This document shows positions 1 through 8,678 of a stretch of 64,000 nucleotides of DNA, in pieces. Made by a program: the position numbers and the translations under genes. Position 1 is the first letter of the stretch; every line of letters starts with the position of its first letter. This DNA comes from Mycobacterium helveticum (GTDB lineage: Bacteria; Actinomycetota; Actinomycetes; Mycobacteriales; Mycobacteriaceae). Under the pieces are notes generated by a model, which was given only the letters and a program-made list of their open reading frames with translations, ran no database searches and had not been told where the DNA came from. The stretch is from NCBI RefSeq assembly GCF_007714205.1, contig NZ_VMQU01000006.1, positions 1 through 64,000 on the forward strand. Reading direction: 5' to 3'.

Positions 1-126
1 AAGCGCGACTTCCGCACCGAGTTGAGCGACGAGCAGATCGAGCGCTTTGACCGCAAAGCCCTCGACAAGCTGGGTGCAGAATGCGCACAGTGGTTGGAGA
101 CCGGTGAAACCCCGACAACGGGCTAG
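1..126 (+). CDS. Sulfotransferase family protein, C-terminal end (5' truncated by window)
   Basis: An open frame runs from the first base to a TAG at 124-126 and gives the last 41 residues of a protein. The segment around TELSDEQIERFDRKA, followed by a Leu-Gly-x-Glu-Cys-Ala-x-Trp-Leu pattern, resembles the C-terminal helix of PAPS-dependent Sulfotransfer_1 proteins, which often end with an Ala-Trp-Leu pattern. The PAPS-binding and catalytic parts would lie outside the window, so the substrate cannot be inferred. The family call rests on a short tail and could be wrong; the reading frame itself is secure. Confidence 0.5.
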   Translation, partial: KRDFRTELSDEQIERFDRKALDKLGAECAQWLETGETPTTG

Positions 127-232
127 TTTTCACCGTCACCACGTGGACGCCCGCGGGACCTCGCGTGACAATCCTGACAATGAGGTCCCGCGGACGCACG
201 TGGGGCCCGCGGCCACGGCGCAGCGCGTGCTG

Positions 233-1177
233 ATGCCGCGCCAGCGCCTCCTCATGGAGGCGGTGGCCGTGGGCTACATCGTGGTGGCCGCGCAGTGCGA
301 AGGCCGGCACTACCTGTTCTTCCCGGGCCTCGCGGCCCTCGCGTACGACGTGCTGACCCGGCCCTGGGGCACGTGGGCGAGCCAGCCGGCGCGGCTCGTG
401 CTGACGCCGTCGGTGGGCGCGGTCGTCGGAGTGTGGATCACCCGGCAGTTCCCGTACCACGTTGTGACGGTCGTAGCACTTGTCACCCTGTGCCTGCTGG
501 TTGTCGCGGCGCTCAAATCGAGCATCGCGCCGACCATCGCGGCGGGCGTGCTGCCGCTGGTCCTGGGCATCACGAGTTGGGTCTATCCCGCCTCGATAGC
601 GGCCAGTCTCGTTGTGCTGCTTTGCGTCTTACTGCCGTGGCAGCGATACTGCCGGCGCAGATACCCGTGGGCCGGCGCGACCGCGGCCACGAATCTCGAC
701 GACATCCTCGAGACGCCACCCGGCGGGCGCGCCTGGATCGTGCCGTTCTATGCCTTCGTGACGGTGATGGCGGTCTGCGCCGCGTCCTCGGGCCTGCGGT
801 TGCTGCTGTTCCCGCCGCTGATCGTGATCGCCTATGCGATGTTTGCGCATCCCGAGTCATGTCCCTGGGCCGGCAAGCCGATCGCTCTTGTGGCCGCATG
901 CGCAGTGATATCGACTGCAGGCTGGATCGTCGTAACCCTTTGGGGAAAGGGTGGTTTCGCGGCCGGATGCGCGATGGTGTTCGGCATCGTCGTGCTTCGC
1001 GTCCTGAAATTCCACCTGCCACCGGCGCTGGCGATCGGATTGCTCCCGCTCGTCATCGGTTCTCCCGGTAGCGAATTTCCCGTCTCCGTGACCATCGGGG
1101 CAGCGGCCCTGACGCTCGCCTACCTGCTCTACCGGCGGCTCAATATGAGGAGTGCATCGTGTCAAACGCCCAACTGA
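233..1177 (+). CDS. HPP-like integral membrane protein with an internal duplication
   Basis: Predicted polytopic membrane protein of about 314 residues. Two halves look like repeats of one another. Each begins with a Phe-Pro-x-Leu/Leu-x-x-x-Ala-Tyr stretch followed by a His/Arg-Pro loop (about residues 30-46 and 201-215). Each continues through three to four hydrophobic segments and closes with a Gly-x-Leu-Pro-Leu-Val-hydrophobic-Gly motif. This pattern recalls the HPP family of four-helix membrane domains, here in two copies. The start is uncertain: ATG 233 is used, but GTG 200 sits behind a GAGGT and ATG 254 is also possible. The 3' end overlaps the next gene by 19 bp, so the two are probably co-translated. 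Transport or a structural role in ion homeostasis is only inferred from the antiporter partner. Confidence 0.65.
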   Translation: MPRQRLLMEAVAVGYIVVAAQCEGRHYLFFPGLAALAYDVLTRPWGTWASQPARLVLTPSVGAVVGVWITRQFPYHVVTVVALVTLCLLVVAALKSSIAPTIAAGVLPLVLGITSWVYPASIAASLVVLLCVLLPWQRYCRRRYPWAGATAATNLDDILETPPGGRAWIVPFYAFVTVMAVCAASSGLRLLLFPPLIVIAYAMFAHPESCPWAGKPIALVAACAVISTAGWIVVTLWGKGGFAAGCAMVFGIVVLRVLKFHLPPALAIGLLPLVIGSPGSEFPVSVTIGAAALTLAYLLYRRLNMRSASCQTPN

Positions 1178-2553
1178 CTCACGTCATCATCGTCCTGCTC
1201 TTACTGGTCGGGCTCGCCCAACTGCTGGGGTACCTGTTCGTGAAACTTCGGCAGCCCAAGGTGGTCGGCGAAATCCTGGCCGGCATCGTGCTGGGCCCCG
1301 CGGTGCTCGGCCAGATCCCGTTCATGGACCACCTCGTCACCAGCGCCACACATCAGGGCAACGTCTTGACGTTCGTCTACTGGCTCGGCCTGCTGCTGCT
1401 GATGTTCGTGTCCGGTGCGGAGATGCAGCAACTGTTCGGCCGCGGGGAGCGCCGCACGGTGAGTTGGCTCGTCATCGTCGGGACCGGCATCCCGTTCCTG
1501 CTCGGCCTGATTTTCGGGCCGCATCTCATCCGGCCCAGCCTGGCCGGGCCGCACGGAAATCGGTTGTCGCTCATCATCATTCTCGCTGTCGGCGTCGCGG
1601 TGACCTCGGTGCCGGTGGTGTCGAAGATCTTCGCCGACCTCAACATCATGGACACCCGCTTCGCGCGGCTCATCCTCGGCGTCGCCGTGCTGGAGGACAT
1701 CGTGTTGTGGCTGGCCCTGGCCATCGCGACTGCGGTCGCGGCCAAGGCCGCGCTGCGGCCCGAGGAGATGGCCGTGCACCTGGCGGTCACGGTGGCCTAC
1801 TTCGCCATCGGTCTCACGCTGGCGCCGCGCGTCATCAGGCGCATCAACGTGGCCAGGTGGAACGTCCTGGCGCAGCACTCGCCGACCGGCTACGCCATCT
1901 CGATTCTGTTGACCTATTGCGCCGTCGCCGGGGCACTCGACGTCAACCTCGTCTTCGCCGCGTTCCTGGCGGGCTTCGCCGTCGTGCACAAGGAGCGCAG
2001 GATCTTCGACGACTCGATGGAGGCGATCAGCAAGGTCTCCTTCGCGTTCTTCATCCCGGTGTACTTCGCGATCGTCGGCCTCAAACTGGACCTCATCCGC
2101 GGCGTGTCCCTGCCGATGATCGTGATCTTCATCGCCGCTACCTGCGCGGTCAAAGTGGTCTCGGTCGCCCTGGCCGGCCGGTTGGCCGGGTTCCGGGGGC
2201 TGGACCTGATCAACCTGGCGATCACCACCAACGCCCGCGGCGGCCCGGGGATCGTGCTGGCCAGCGTCGCCTTCGACGCCGGCATCATCAGCCCTAAGTT
2301 CTACACCACCCTCGTGGTGGCGGCCGTGCTCACCTCGCAGGTGGCCGGGGCGTGGCTCGACTACGTCCTGCGTAAGGGCTGGCCGTTGCTGAAATCCGAC
2401 GTGGCCGAGACGGCCTCCGACACGGATGCGGCGGCCTCCGACGTGGCCGAGGCGGCCGAACCCGTTGGCGGGCCGCATGACTCCGAGGCGGATGCCGCCC
2501 GGCTCAGTGACCGGTCAGCCCCGCCAGCAGCAGTACACCGCCCACGACGGTGA
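1159..2553 (+). CDS. CPA2-family cation:proton antiporter (Na+/H+ exchanger domain)
   Basis: A 464-residue membrane protein of the monovalent cation:proton antiporter-2 type. The N-terminus carries the typical pattern LRQPKVVGEILAGIVLGP near residues 30-50. About 12 hydrophobic segments follow, then the family's late motif TTNARGGPGIVLASVAFDAG near residues 354-373. A soluble tail of about 60 residues, rich in Asp, Ala and Glu, has no recognisable TrkA-N domain. Such proteins exchange Na+ or K+ for H+ across the plasma membrane. The start is the GTG at 1159, preceded by AGGAG at good spacing; it overlaps the upstream HPP-like gene, which indicates coupling. The 3' end runs 50 bp into the convergent GAP gene, so the extreme C-terminus is coded antisense to it. 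Confidence 0.85.
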   Translation: MSNAQLTHVIIVLLLLVGLAQLLGYLFVKLRQPKVVGEILAGIVLGPAVLGQIPFMDHLVTSATHQGNVLTFVYWLGLLLLMFVSGAEMQQLFGRGERRTVSWLVIVGTGIPFLLGLIFGPHLIRPSLAGPHGNRLSLIIILAVGVAVTSVPVVSKIFADLNIMDTRFARLILGVAVLEDIVLWLALAIATAVAAKAALRPEEMAVHLAVTVAYFAIGLTLAPRVIRRINVARWNVLAQHSPTGYAISILLTYCAVAGALDVNLVFAAFLAGFAVVHKERRIFDDSMEAISKVSFAFFIPVYFAIVGLKLDLIRGVSLPMIVIFIAATCAVKVVSVALAGRLAGFRGLDLINLAITTNARGGPGIVLASVAFDAGIISPKFYTTLVVAAVLTSQVAGAWLDYVLRKGWPLLKSDVAETASDTDAAASDVAEAAEPVGGPHDSEADAARLSDRSAPPAAVHRPRR

Positions 2554-3151
2554 GGAGGGCGGCCACCTCCAGGCGGTGCCGTGAACGAATCCAGTCGTGC
2601 AGCGCCGTCACGGAGGCGCGGGTCGCCCGCGGTGCCAGCAGGTAGGCCAGCAGTGGGATTTCGACGAACGCGAAGGCCACGGCGTTGAACATCAGCAACG
2701 CGCCGACCTGCGTCGCGGCGGCGGCGCCGGAGGCCAGGATCACGGCCAGCGCGGCCAGATAGTCCACCGACGGCAGTGCGATGCCCAGGCCGGCCACCCC
2801 GGCGACCCACAGCGACCGCCCGTGCAGCAGCCTGTGTGTCCGCGCGGGCAGCCCGACCGAACCGGATCGCCCGGTGGCGACCCGGCCGGCCAGGACGGCG
2901 GCGACGAGCAGCGCGAGCAGCCCGATCACGATCTGGACTCTGGGCAGGGTGAAGTAGGTCGAACCCAGCAGGATGCGCCGGAAGACGAACAGGACGGTCA
3001 GGCCCACCGTCATGCCCATCGCGAAGCCGCCGGACAAGAAGGCGAGCAGTTGCAACAGCGGTCGCGGCCGGTTCAGCATCAGCATCGTCAGGCCGATGCG
3101 GAACGGTTCGAGGCTTACGGCGACGGCCATCACCAGGATGGTGATCAGCAT
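2504..3151 (-). CDS. GAP family membrane protein (glycopeptidolipid-addressing/Sap-like)
   Basis: A 215-residue integral membrane protein with about six hydrophobic helices. It opens with the characteristic Met-Leu-Ile-Thr-Ile-Leu-Val-Met-Ala-Val-Ala-Val-Ser-Leu-Glu-Pro-Phe-Arg-Ile-Gly segment, and a Gly-Gly-Phe-Ala-Met-Gly-Met-Thr stretch lies in the second helix. Proteins of this family (Gap/Sap) are needed for export of glycopeptidolipids to the surface of M. smegmatis and M. avium and are encoded next to lipid biosynthesis genes. The relevant neighbour here is a short putative acyl-AMP ligase relic at 3184-3423. The 3' end overlaps the antiporter gene on the other strand by 50 bp. Which lipid it would help to export cannot be told from the sequence. 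Confidence 0.8.
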   Translation of the reverse strand: MLITILVMAVAVSLEPFRIGLTMLMLNRPRPLLQLLAFLSGGFAMGMTVGLTVLFVFRRILLGSTYFTLPRVQIVIGLLALLVAAVLAGRVATGRSGSVGLPARTHRLLHGRSLWVAGVAGLGIALPSVDYLAALAVILASGAAAATQVGALLMFNAVAFAFVEIPLLAYLLAPRATRASVTALHDWIRSRHRLEVAALLTVVGGVLLLAGLTGH

Positions 3152-3183
3152 GGCGAATCCTGGTTGCGGACGGGCGTGTCCGC

Positions 3184-3423
3184 TCAGACGTGCAAGCGGG
3201 CGAGCCGCCTGACCTTGCCGCCCGTCGGCGTGGGCATCGATCCGGGCGACACGCCGACGTCGTGTTCGCCGACGCTGAGCTTGTGCACAACCTCATCGTG
3301 GCGATCGCCGCGCTCGGTGATGCTTTCCCCGACGGTCTGCGCGGCGCAATATCGCACTACCCTCTCATCCGGCTGCAGTCCGGTGCGTTCGCGCAGCAGG
3401 GAGAAAACGGACGAGTTCTGCAT
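3184..3423 (-). pseudogene. Probable N-terminal relic of a fatty-acyl-AMP ligase (FadD-type)
   Basis: A 79-codon frame upstream of the GAP gene. Its first 25 residues contain SVFSLLRERTGLQPDERVVRY, which matches the opening helix of long-chain fatty-acyl-AMP ligases (usually Ser-x-x-x-Leu-Leu-Arg-Glu-Arg-x-x-Leu-Gln-Pro-Asp). A possible echo of the following Glu-Ser-Leu-Thr-Trp-Ser region appears as GESITERG. After that the similarity stops; no AMP-binding motif or adenylation domain is present. No convincing ribosome binding site precedes the ATG at 3423. GAP genes commonly sit beside FAAL and PKS genes in mycobacteria, so a decayed remnant of such a cluster is plausible. A short unrelated protein cannot be excluded. 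Confidence 0.35.
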
Positions 3424-3620
3424 GGCGTCAGGTTACCGGTCCGTGCCTGGTCTGACGCTGGGCGTTCGGCAGCGTTGAAATGCCCGGCGGCTCAGGGCTT
3501 CAGCAGTGTGTTCTCCGTGACAAGGAGCCGGTCGTGACGTGCGGCAGACGGCCAGTAGATCGCGATTCGCCACAGCGGCTCGCCGCCATCCCGGCAGTCC
3601 CGGGGCGCGTCATCTCTTCG

Positions 3621-4985
3621 CTAACCCCATGCGAACTCGTTGGCGGCCAATTCCTCCTGCCAGTGCGGCGGCAGCGGTAGTGACGACGGTGCCGGCTCCG
3701 CCCGTCTGCGGTTGTTGTATGCCAGCGTCGATGCCAGCCAGCCGCTGGCCATGATCAGGGCGGCGGCCGGGCGCTCGCCTTCCTTCTCCTTGTCGTCCTT
3801 GCCCGGGCGGTTCTTGCCGTTTCGATCGCCGCCGTGGCTATCAGCCACCGCGGACGCCGCGCCTCCCCCGGACGTCGTGCCTACCATCGCCTCTTGCATC
3901 GCCATTCCCGGCGGCAGGCCGGCGGCGGCCGCCGGGGCGGCGCCGGCGTTGGTGGCCGCCAGCGACACCGCTACCGTCTTGGCCCCCGCGGCGGCCGTGG
4001 CCCAGCTGGGCGGCACCGACAGCGCTCCGATCGAATACGCCCCTGGCATGCCCGCAGTCGGCAAGCCGGCAACGTTCGGGCCGAGCAACGCAGTTTTACC
4101 CAGACCGCCGAGCGACCCGCCGACACCGGACAAGTTGTTGAACCCGCCCAGCCCCTCGAACCAGGTATAGCCCGCCATCCCGCCGCGCACGAGGCCTTCG
4201 CGCCAATAACCGAAGGCGTTGGTGCCTATGGTGTAGAAGGCCGTGAAGTAGCCGAGCGGGACGTTGGTAGTGTCGCCCACCGCCTGATTGACCCAACCCA
4301 AACCCTGTACGGTAAGACCACCAGCAGTGGAGTCCAAAAACGCCAGCAGCGCCGACGGACTCAACGTGCTCGCCGCGCTGGACGCCGCGGCCTGGGCGTG
4401 GGTCGCGGTGCTGGCGCCGGCCTGGGCGACCGCGCCGGCCTGGGTGTCCAGCCCCGCCGCGTTGGTGGTCAGTGGCGGCTCACGGAACGGTGTGAGCACG
4501 CTCGCCGCCGACGAAGCACTGGCGTAGGTGTACATCGCGGTGGCGTCCTGCGCCCACATCTCCGCGTAGTGCGCCTCGGTCGCCATGATCGCCGGGGTGT
4601 TCTGCCCGAAGAAATTCGTGGCGACCAACGCGGCCAGCGTCGCCCGGTTGGCGGCGATCACCGGTGGCGGCACGGTCGCGGCAAACGCCACCTCGTAGGC
4701 CGCCGCGGCGGCCTTGGCCTGGATTGCCGTCCGCTCGGCTTGCGCCGCGCTGGCCTGCAACCACTCCGCATAGGGAGCGGCCGCACTCGCCATGATCGTC
4801 GAGGACGGGCCGGTCCACTCGATGCCGGTCAGTTCCGAGACCACCGAGGCGTAACCGGTCGCGGTCAACTCCAGTTCGTTGGCGAGCGCGTCCCACGCCG
4901 CCGCGGCTGCCAGCAGCGGCGCCGCCCCGGGGCCCGCGTACATCCGCCCCGAGTTGATCTCCGGTGGAAGTGATCCGAAATCCAT
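3621..4985 (-). CDS. PPE family protein (SVP-like C-terminus)
   Basis: A 454-residue PPE protein. The first about 180 residues form the conserved domain: Pro-Pro-Glu at residues 7-9, the [15 protein letters not shown] signature, the Trp-x-Gly turn (EWTGPSS) near residue 57, and the Asn-Phe-Phe-Gly-Gln-Asn-Thr segment near residue 123. The C-terminal part carries Ser-Val-Pro-Pro-Ser-Trp-Ala near residue 319, the hallmark of the PPE-SVP subgroup, and ends in a charged Lys/Asp/Glu-rich linker and a short hydrophobic stretch. PPE proteins usually form heterodimers with PE partners and are exported by ESX type VII systems, with roles at the cell surface. No adjacent PE gene is present. A related PPE gene lies 138 bp upstream on the same strand. 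Confidence 0.92.
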   Translation of the reverse strand: MDFGSLPPEINSGRMYAGPGAAPLLAAAAAWDALANELELTATGYASVVSELTGIEWTGPSSTIMASAAAPYAEWLQASAAQAERTAIQAKAAAAAYEVAFAATVPPPVIAANRATLAALVATNFFGQNTPAIMATEAHYAEMWAQDATAMYTYASASSAASVLTPFREPPLTTNAAGLDTQAGAVAQAGASTATHAQAAASSAASTLSPSALLAFLDSTAGGLTVQGLGWVNQAVGDTTNVPLGYFTAFYTIGTNAFGYWREGLVRGGMAGYTWFEGLGGFNNLSGVGGSLGGLGKTALLGPNVAGLPTAGMPGAYSIGALSVPPSWATAAAGAKTVAVSLAATNAGAAPAAAAGLPPGMAMQEAMVGTTSGGGAASAVADSHGGDRNGKNRPGKDDKEKEGERPAAALIMASGWLASTLAYNNRRRAEPAPSSLPLPPHWQEELAANEFAWG

Positions 4986-5123
4986 GGGTGTTTGCCCACT
5001 TTCGTGTCAGCGTGGCTAAGTAGTAGATACGAGCAAGTCCTTGCCAGATGGTGTGATTCGGGGAGCGCGACGACCATCCGGGCATGCGGGCGCGCGCACG
5101 CGCATCCGTTCCGGTCGTACCGT

Positions 5124-6257
5124 TCAGCCGCCCGCGGGGGAGCGCGACACCACACTGGGCCGGCGGGCGGCCGCGCGCGCCGTCGCCCCACCGAGACCAC
5201 GGCCGGCCAGGGTGCCCAGCATGGTCTCGCCGAACGCCCCACCCGGGAAGCCCCCGGCGGCGGCCGGAATGGCGGTCGCGCTGCTGACCGGCAGGGTGAA
5301 GGACGCCGGCGTGATCGCCGCGGCAGGCGTCGCCCAGCTCGTCGGCACCGACAACGCGCCAATCTTGAGTGCCTGGCCCGCGCTCGCGGCCGCCCCCGCG
5401 GCGCGCGCCGCCCCGCCGCCGAAGCTCAACGCCGCCGGACCCACGAACGGCGGGTTCAGCGTTTCGGCCAGGCCGCCGGGGTTTTCGGCCGTCCACGTCA
5501 ACAGACCGATCCCGTTGTTGGCGTTGCTGAGGGCATTTGCCATATCGGCCCAGGAGGCGGTGCCATTGCCGAACGCCTGGCCCCCGTAGCCGGCCGTCTG
5601 GTTGAGCAGGCCGTCCCCGTTCACGAGGTCGCCATTGCCGAGTATCTGCTGCAGCCACGACGGCAGGCTCGATCCGCCGCTGTTGCCGGAGGCCTGGGCG
5701 ACCGAAGCGGATTGGGCCGCCTGCGCGGTCGGGTTGGTGTTCTGCGTCGGTTGGCTGAACGGGGTGAGTCCCGACGCAGCCGCCGACGAACGGGCATAGC
5801 CATGCATCGCGGTCGCGTCCTGAGCCCACATTTGCGCGTACTGGCGTTCGGTCTCCCCGATGGCGGCGGTGTACTGCCCGAAGTAGTTGTGCGCGATCAG
5901 CGCCACCAGCAACGAACGGTTGGCTGCGATCGCCGCCGGGGGCACGTGAGCGGCCAGCGCTGCCGCGTGCGCGCTCGCGGCAGCGCTGGCCTGGCCGGCC
6001 GTTTGTTCGGCCAAGGCGGCGGTGTTGTGCAACCACGTCACATACGTCTGGGCGGCGGTCGCCATGGCCGTCGCCGACGGGCCGGTCCACCGCGCGGCGG
6101 TCAAGTTCGAGATCACCGCACTGTATTGGGCCGCGGTGGAATGCAACTCCGTGGCCAGCGAATCCCAGGCCGCTGCGGCGGTCACCAGAGATCCCGCTCC
6201 GGGGCCGGCGTACATGCGCCCCGAATTGATCTCCGGCGGCAACACGCTGTAGTCCAT
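5124..6257 (-). CDS. PPE family protein (SVP-like), tandem paralogue
   Basis: A PPE protein of about 377 residues, related to its downstream neighbour. Both share [16 protein letters not shown], the Arg/Glu-Trp-Thr-Gly-Pro-Ser turn and the His-Asn-Tyr-Phe-Gly-Gln / Thr-Asn-Phe-Phe-Gly-Gln segment. The C-terminal half has the Gly-Ala-Leu-Ser-Val-Pro-Thr-Ser-Trp-Ala motif of the SVP subgroup. It lacks the long charged tail of the neighbour and ends in an Arg/Ala-rich stretch. Three in-frame ATGs exist (6275, 6263, 6257). The one at 6257 (MDYSVLPPE) is chosen because GGGGAG lies 10 nt upstream. Export by an ESX system is expected from the family, but its PE partner is not in this neighbourhood. 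Confidence 0.9.
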   Translation of the reverse strand: MDYSVLPPEINSGRMYAGPGAGSLVTAAAAWDSLATELHSTAAQYSAVISNLTAARWTGPSATAMATAAQTYVTWLHNTAALAEQTAGQASAAASAHAAALAAHVPPAAIAANRSLLVALIAHNYFGQYTAAIGETERQYAQMWAQDATAMHGYARSSAAASGLTPFSQPTQNTNPTAQAAQSASVAQASGNSGGSSLPSWLQQILGNGDLVNGDGLLNQTAGYGGQAFGNGTASWADMANALSNANNGIGLLTWTAENPGGLAETLNPPFVGPAALSFGGGAARAAGAAASAGQALKIGALSVPTSWATPAAAITPASFTLPVSSATAIPAAAGGFPGGAFGETMLGTLAGRGLGGATARAAARRPSVVSRSPAGG

Positions 6258-7233
6258 AACCATCTGGCTCCCCATTCTCCTCGGTCGTGATCTACCTATG
6301 AATGTTGCTGCTCAGGCCCAACGGCCGTTAACAGCTCGATTCTTTCTGGCGGGAAAGGCTTTGATGACGAGGTATTTTGGCTACTGATCGCTCGTCGCGG
6401 CCGGCGCTTCGCCCGGGTGCGGCGACGTTGCGCATCGACACCTGCAGCGGCCGGGGAACTCGGCAGTTTCGCCCGGCAACCCGTGGACCGCGCACCACGG
6501 CGGGCGAAACGGCCATCATCGCCTCGTGCACCCCTTCGTGCAGATCGGTCTTCGACCGTTGGAATGACAGTCCCTCGCGGTGAACTCGCGGCACAGACAC
6601 ATCTTCGAATCGATTACTTCCAGATGAACTGTTGGTTACCGAGCAGATTCAGGCGGCCCCAAAATTCGGGCGGCGGGCGCTGCGACCCCACCGAGCACGA
6701 GGTTGTCCCGAAGTTCCGCGGGACTCGGGACAACGTCAACGACAGGGGCGCCCCGGCGTCTGGGGCGCGGTCTGCCCCGCCGGCGCGGCGTCAGCCTGCT
6801 GGTGTGCACGACCCCGAGGATGCCGATGACCGCCGATCATGTCCCCCTCGCCGGGGAAGCGGACAGACGGGGCATCCTCAGCGCCGAAACTGGCTGGGGA
6901 TGAACCCGATTCGCGCGCGCCCTCACGTCGTCATCGAACGTCGCCCAACAGACGGACCGTCTCCGCCCGCACCGAGGGAATGACGCGCGTGTTGGCAACG
7001 CACGCTTCGCAACGAACGCGCTGATCCGGGCCCCGCTCGGTACGGTGAGCAGGGTGGCGGGTGTGGTCGCGCACCCGCGTTTCATCGACCGTGCCGGGCT
7101 ACGGCTGGATCTAACCGGTTCGATCGTCACTTCGGGCAGGTGCTGCCATGCACGCACCTGTTGGTCAATGTTCACGCTTTCTTTACCTCGTGCCCAGGTG
7201 CAGTTCGTCGGCGGCGACAACACTTCCGTAACC
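6258..7233. other. Non-coding stretch between PPE and DUF732 genes
   Basis: Nearly 1 kb without a convincing gene. Several open frames of 60-190 codons occur on both strands, but none has a good ribosome binding site, a recognisable family pattern, or a composition other than the Arg/Ser/Pro-rich one expected of GC-rich noise. The only structured element seen is the 33-bp palindrome at 6702-6734. The promoter of the PPE pair should lie at its left end and that of the first DUF732 gene at its right end. Confidence 0.5.
6702..6734. repeat. 33-bp near-perfect palindrome
   Basis: The arms are GTTGTCCCGA (6702-6711) and TCGGGACAAC (6725-6734), an exact 10-bp inverted repeat. The interior is itself almost symmetric around CCGCGG. 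There is no flanking T-run on either side, so a classical intrinsic terminator is unlikely. A protein operator or a structured RNA remains possible. It lies about 450 bp from the PPE start and 500 bp from the DUF732 start. Confidence 0.6.
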
Positions 7234-7557
7234 ATGGTGTGGGCGAGACTGCTCGTGAGCGCAGCAGGCACGTTGACGGCGATTGGCCTGTCCGCTTCCG
7301 CGCACGCCGACAACGGTGACGCTGCTTTGCTTGATCAGCTGGACCGTGCCGGCATCGAGTTCGCGGACCCGCAGGACACCGTATCCACGGCCAAGACCGT
7401 GTGCAGCTACCTGGCGGAGGGGCGGCCCGTGACCGTCGTCGCGCGGGCGCTGAAAATCCGTAATCACCACCTGTCGAACAACAATGCCCTGCAATTTGTC
7501 GAGATCGCCGGCGAGACGTACTGCCCGGCTGATCTGTCGGCTGCTGTCAGCGGGTAG
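7234..7557 (+). CDS. DUF732 small secreted protein (first of three)
   Basis: A 107-residue exported protein. Residues 1-25 form a signal peptide (Met-Val-Trp-Ala-Arg, hydrophobic core, Ser-Ala-Ser-Ala-His-Ala cleavage region). The mature part has the DUF732 pattern: an acidic start, Leu-Asp-Gln-Leu-Asp-Arg-Ala-Gly-Ile-Glu-Phe, then Val-Cys-Ser-Tyr-Leu-Ala-Glu-Gly and a second cysteine in Glu-Thr-Tyr-Cys-Pro, which probably form a disulfide. DUF732 proteins are abundant in mycobacteria and their function is unknown. The frame stays open upstream to 7045, but the signal peptide sets the start at the ATG at 7234; no strong ribosome binding site is visible. Two further DUF732 genes follow within 1.2 kb. 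Confidence 0.8.
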   Translation: MVWARLLVSAAGTLTAIGLSASAHADNGDAALLDQLDRAGIEFADPQDTVSTAKTVCSYLAEGRPVTVVARALKIRNHHLSNNNALQFVEIAGETYCPADLSAAVSG

Positions 7558-7684
7558 CGGACGTGATCACCGAATCAGGCGAATTCGCCGTACCCGGTGC
7601 GTGCAGGTGTTTTCAGGACGTCCTTCGGGTCTCCGCAAGGAGCCGGCTGGCTACCTTGATGCCGACATTTAGGGAGCAGTGACA

Positions 7685-8038
7685 ATGAGATTCGCGAAGA
7701 GTTTCGTTAAACCGTTGATGATCGCCGCCGGGATGGCCACCTTCGCCGTGCCCGCGGTCGCCCACGCCGACGATGCCGCCTTCTTGAACGCGCTCAACCA
7801 GGACGGAATCCAGTTCCCGGATCCGGCCTCAGCGAAAGCCGCGGCGCGGGAGGTGTGTGACTACATGGCCGACGGACACTCCGCGGCCCAGGCCGCTCGC
7901 GGGGTGAAAAACGCCAATCCCGATTTGACGCTGACGCACGCGGCCCATTTCGTGACCATCGCCCGAGGGATGTACTGCAATCAGGTGACCACCGCCGCCA
8001 GCGACAAGCAAGCCATCGGCGACGGCGTACAACCATAG
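7685..8038 (+). CDS. DUF732 small secreted protein (second of three)
   Basis: A 117-residue exported protein with a clear signal peptide (Met-Arg-Phe-Ala-Lys-Ser, hydrophobic core, Val-Ala-His-Ala before Asp-Asp). The mature domain repeats the family pattern: Phe-Leu-Asn-Ala-Leu-Asn-Gln-Asp-Gly-Ile-Gln-Phe-Pro-Asp, Val-Cys-Asp-Tyr-Met-Ala-Asp-Gly, and Gly-Met-Tyr-Cys near the end. The ATG at 7685 is preferred over the in-frame GTG at 7679 because AGGGAG at 7671-7676 is 8 nt from the ATG. It lies 127 bp after the first DUF732 gene in the same orientation and converges with the third. The function of the family is not known. Confidence 0.85.
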   Translation: MRFAKSFVKPLMIAAGMATFAVPAVAHADDAAFLNALNQDGIQFPDPASAKAAAREVCDYMADGHSAAQAARGVKNANPDLTLTHAAHFVTIARGMYCNQVTTAASDKQAIGDGVQP

Positions 8039-8336
8039 CCCGTGGTCCGCATGATGGAATCGATTGCGGGCCTGTGGGAGTCGGAGTTAGTGGGCTGGCG
8101 CGCGACACCGGCTCTCGGTGCCGAGTTGGACTGCGAAACCCTTCGTCGCCTCAACGTCGGCTGTTTGGCGACGAAAGGCCGGGCTTGAGTCCTCGATCGG
8201 CTACCTTTCCTGCGGCGAGGTGCGGGTTTGCCAACCGGCCCCGAGCCCGTGTCGCCGGTACCCAAAGCTGTTATCGCTCATCGACTCCGGACTCGAAGAC
8301 CACGGTCGCCGGGACGCGCCGCATGCGCAATTGGAG

Positions 8337-8678
8337 CTAGCCGCCGCCGCCACCCCCCATGGGCGGCAGGGGGCAATACGCGCCCCGGGCAAGGTTCACG
8401 AATTGGATTGCCTGGATCGACGAAAGCTTGGGGTTTTGTTCTGCCACCATTTGCACCGTCTCGTTTTCGGTGTGCCGTCCCGCGATGATGTAGGAACACA
8501 CAGCTTTCCCGCTGGCGACGGCCTGGTCCGCATTCGGGTATTCGATCCCTACGTCATTGAGCGCTTCGATGAAGGCATCGTCGTTACCATCGTTGCCGTC
8601 AGCGTGCGCGGCGCCAGATGCGCCGATCAGGGCCGTCGTCCAGGTCACGGCCACAACCAGAAGTTTCCTCGCGCGCAT
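8337..8678 (-). CDS. DUF732 small secreted protein (third of three, opposite strand)
   Basis: A 113-residue exported protein. The start ATG at 8678 follows GGGAG with 5-nt spacing, and a signal peptide of about 27 residues ends in Gly-Ala-Ala-His-Ala. The mature part has Phe-Ile-Glu-Ala-Leu-Asn-Asp-Val-Gly-Ile-Glu-Tyr-Pro, Val-Cys-Ser-Tyr-Ile-Ile-Ala-Gly and a closing Ala-Tyr-Cys-Pro-Leu-Pro-Pro. It then ends in a run of six glycines that the two neighbours lack. The frame stays open upstream to 9062, but the signal peptide and ribosome binding site fix the start. It converges with the second DUF732 gene across 298 bp of non-coding DNA. Confidence 0.85.
   Translation of the reverse strand: MRARKLLVVAVTWTTALIGASGAAHADGNDGNDDAFIEALNDVGIEYPNADQAVASGKAVCSYIIAGRHTENETVQMVAEQNPKLSSIQAIQFVNLARGAYCPLPPMGGGGGG

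Noticed and set aside
6837..7313. A 158-codon minus-strand frame opposite the first DUF732 gene
   Set aside because: It overlaps the signal peptide region of a well-supported secreted protein and shows no recognisable motif.
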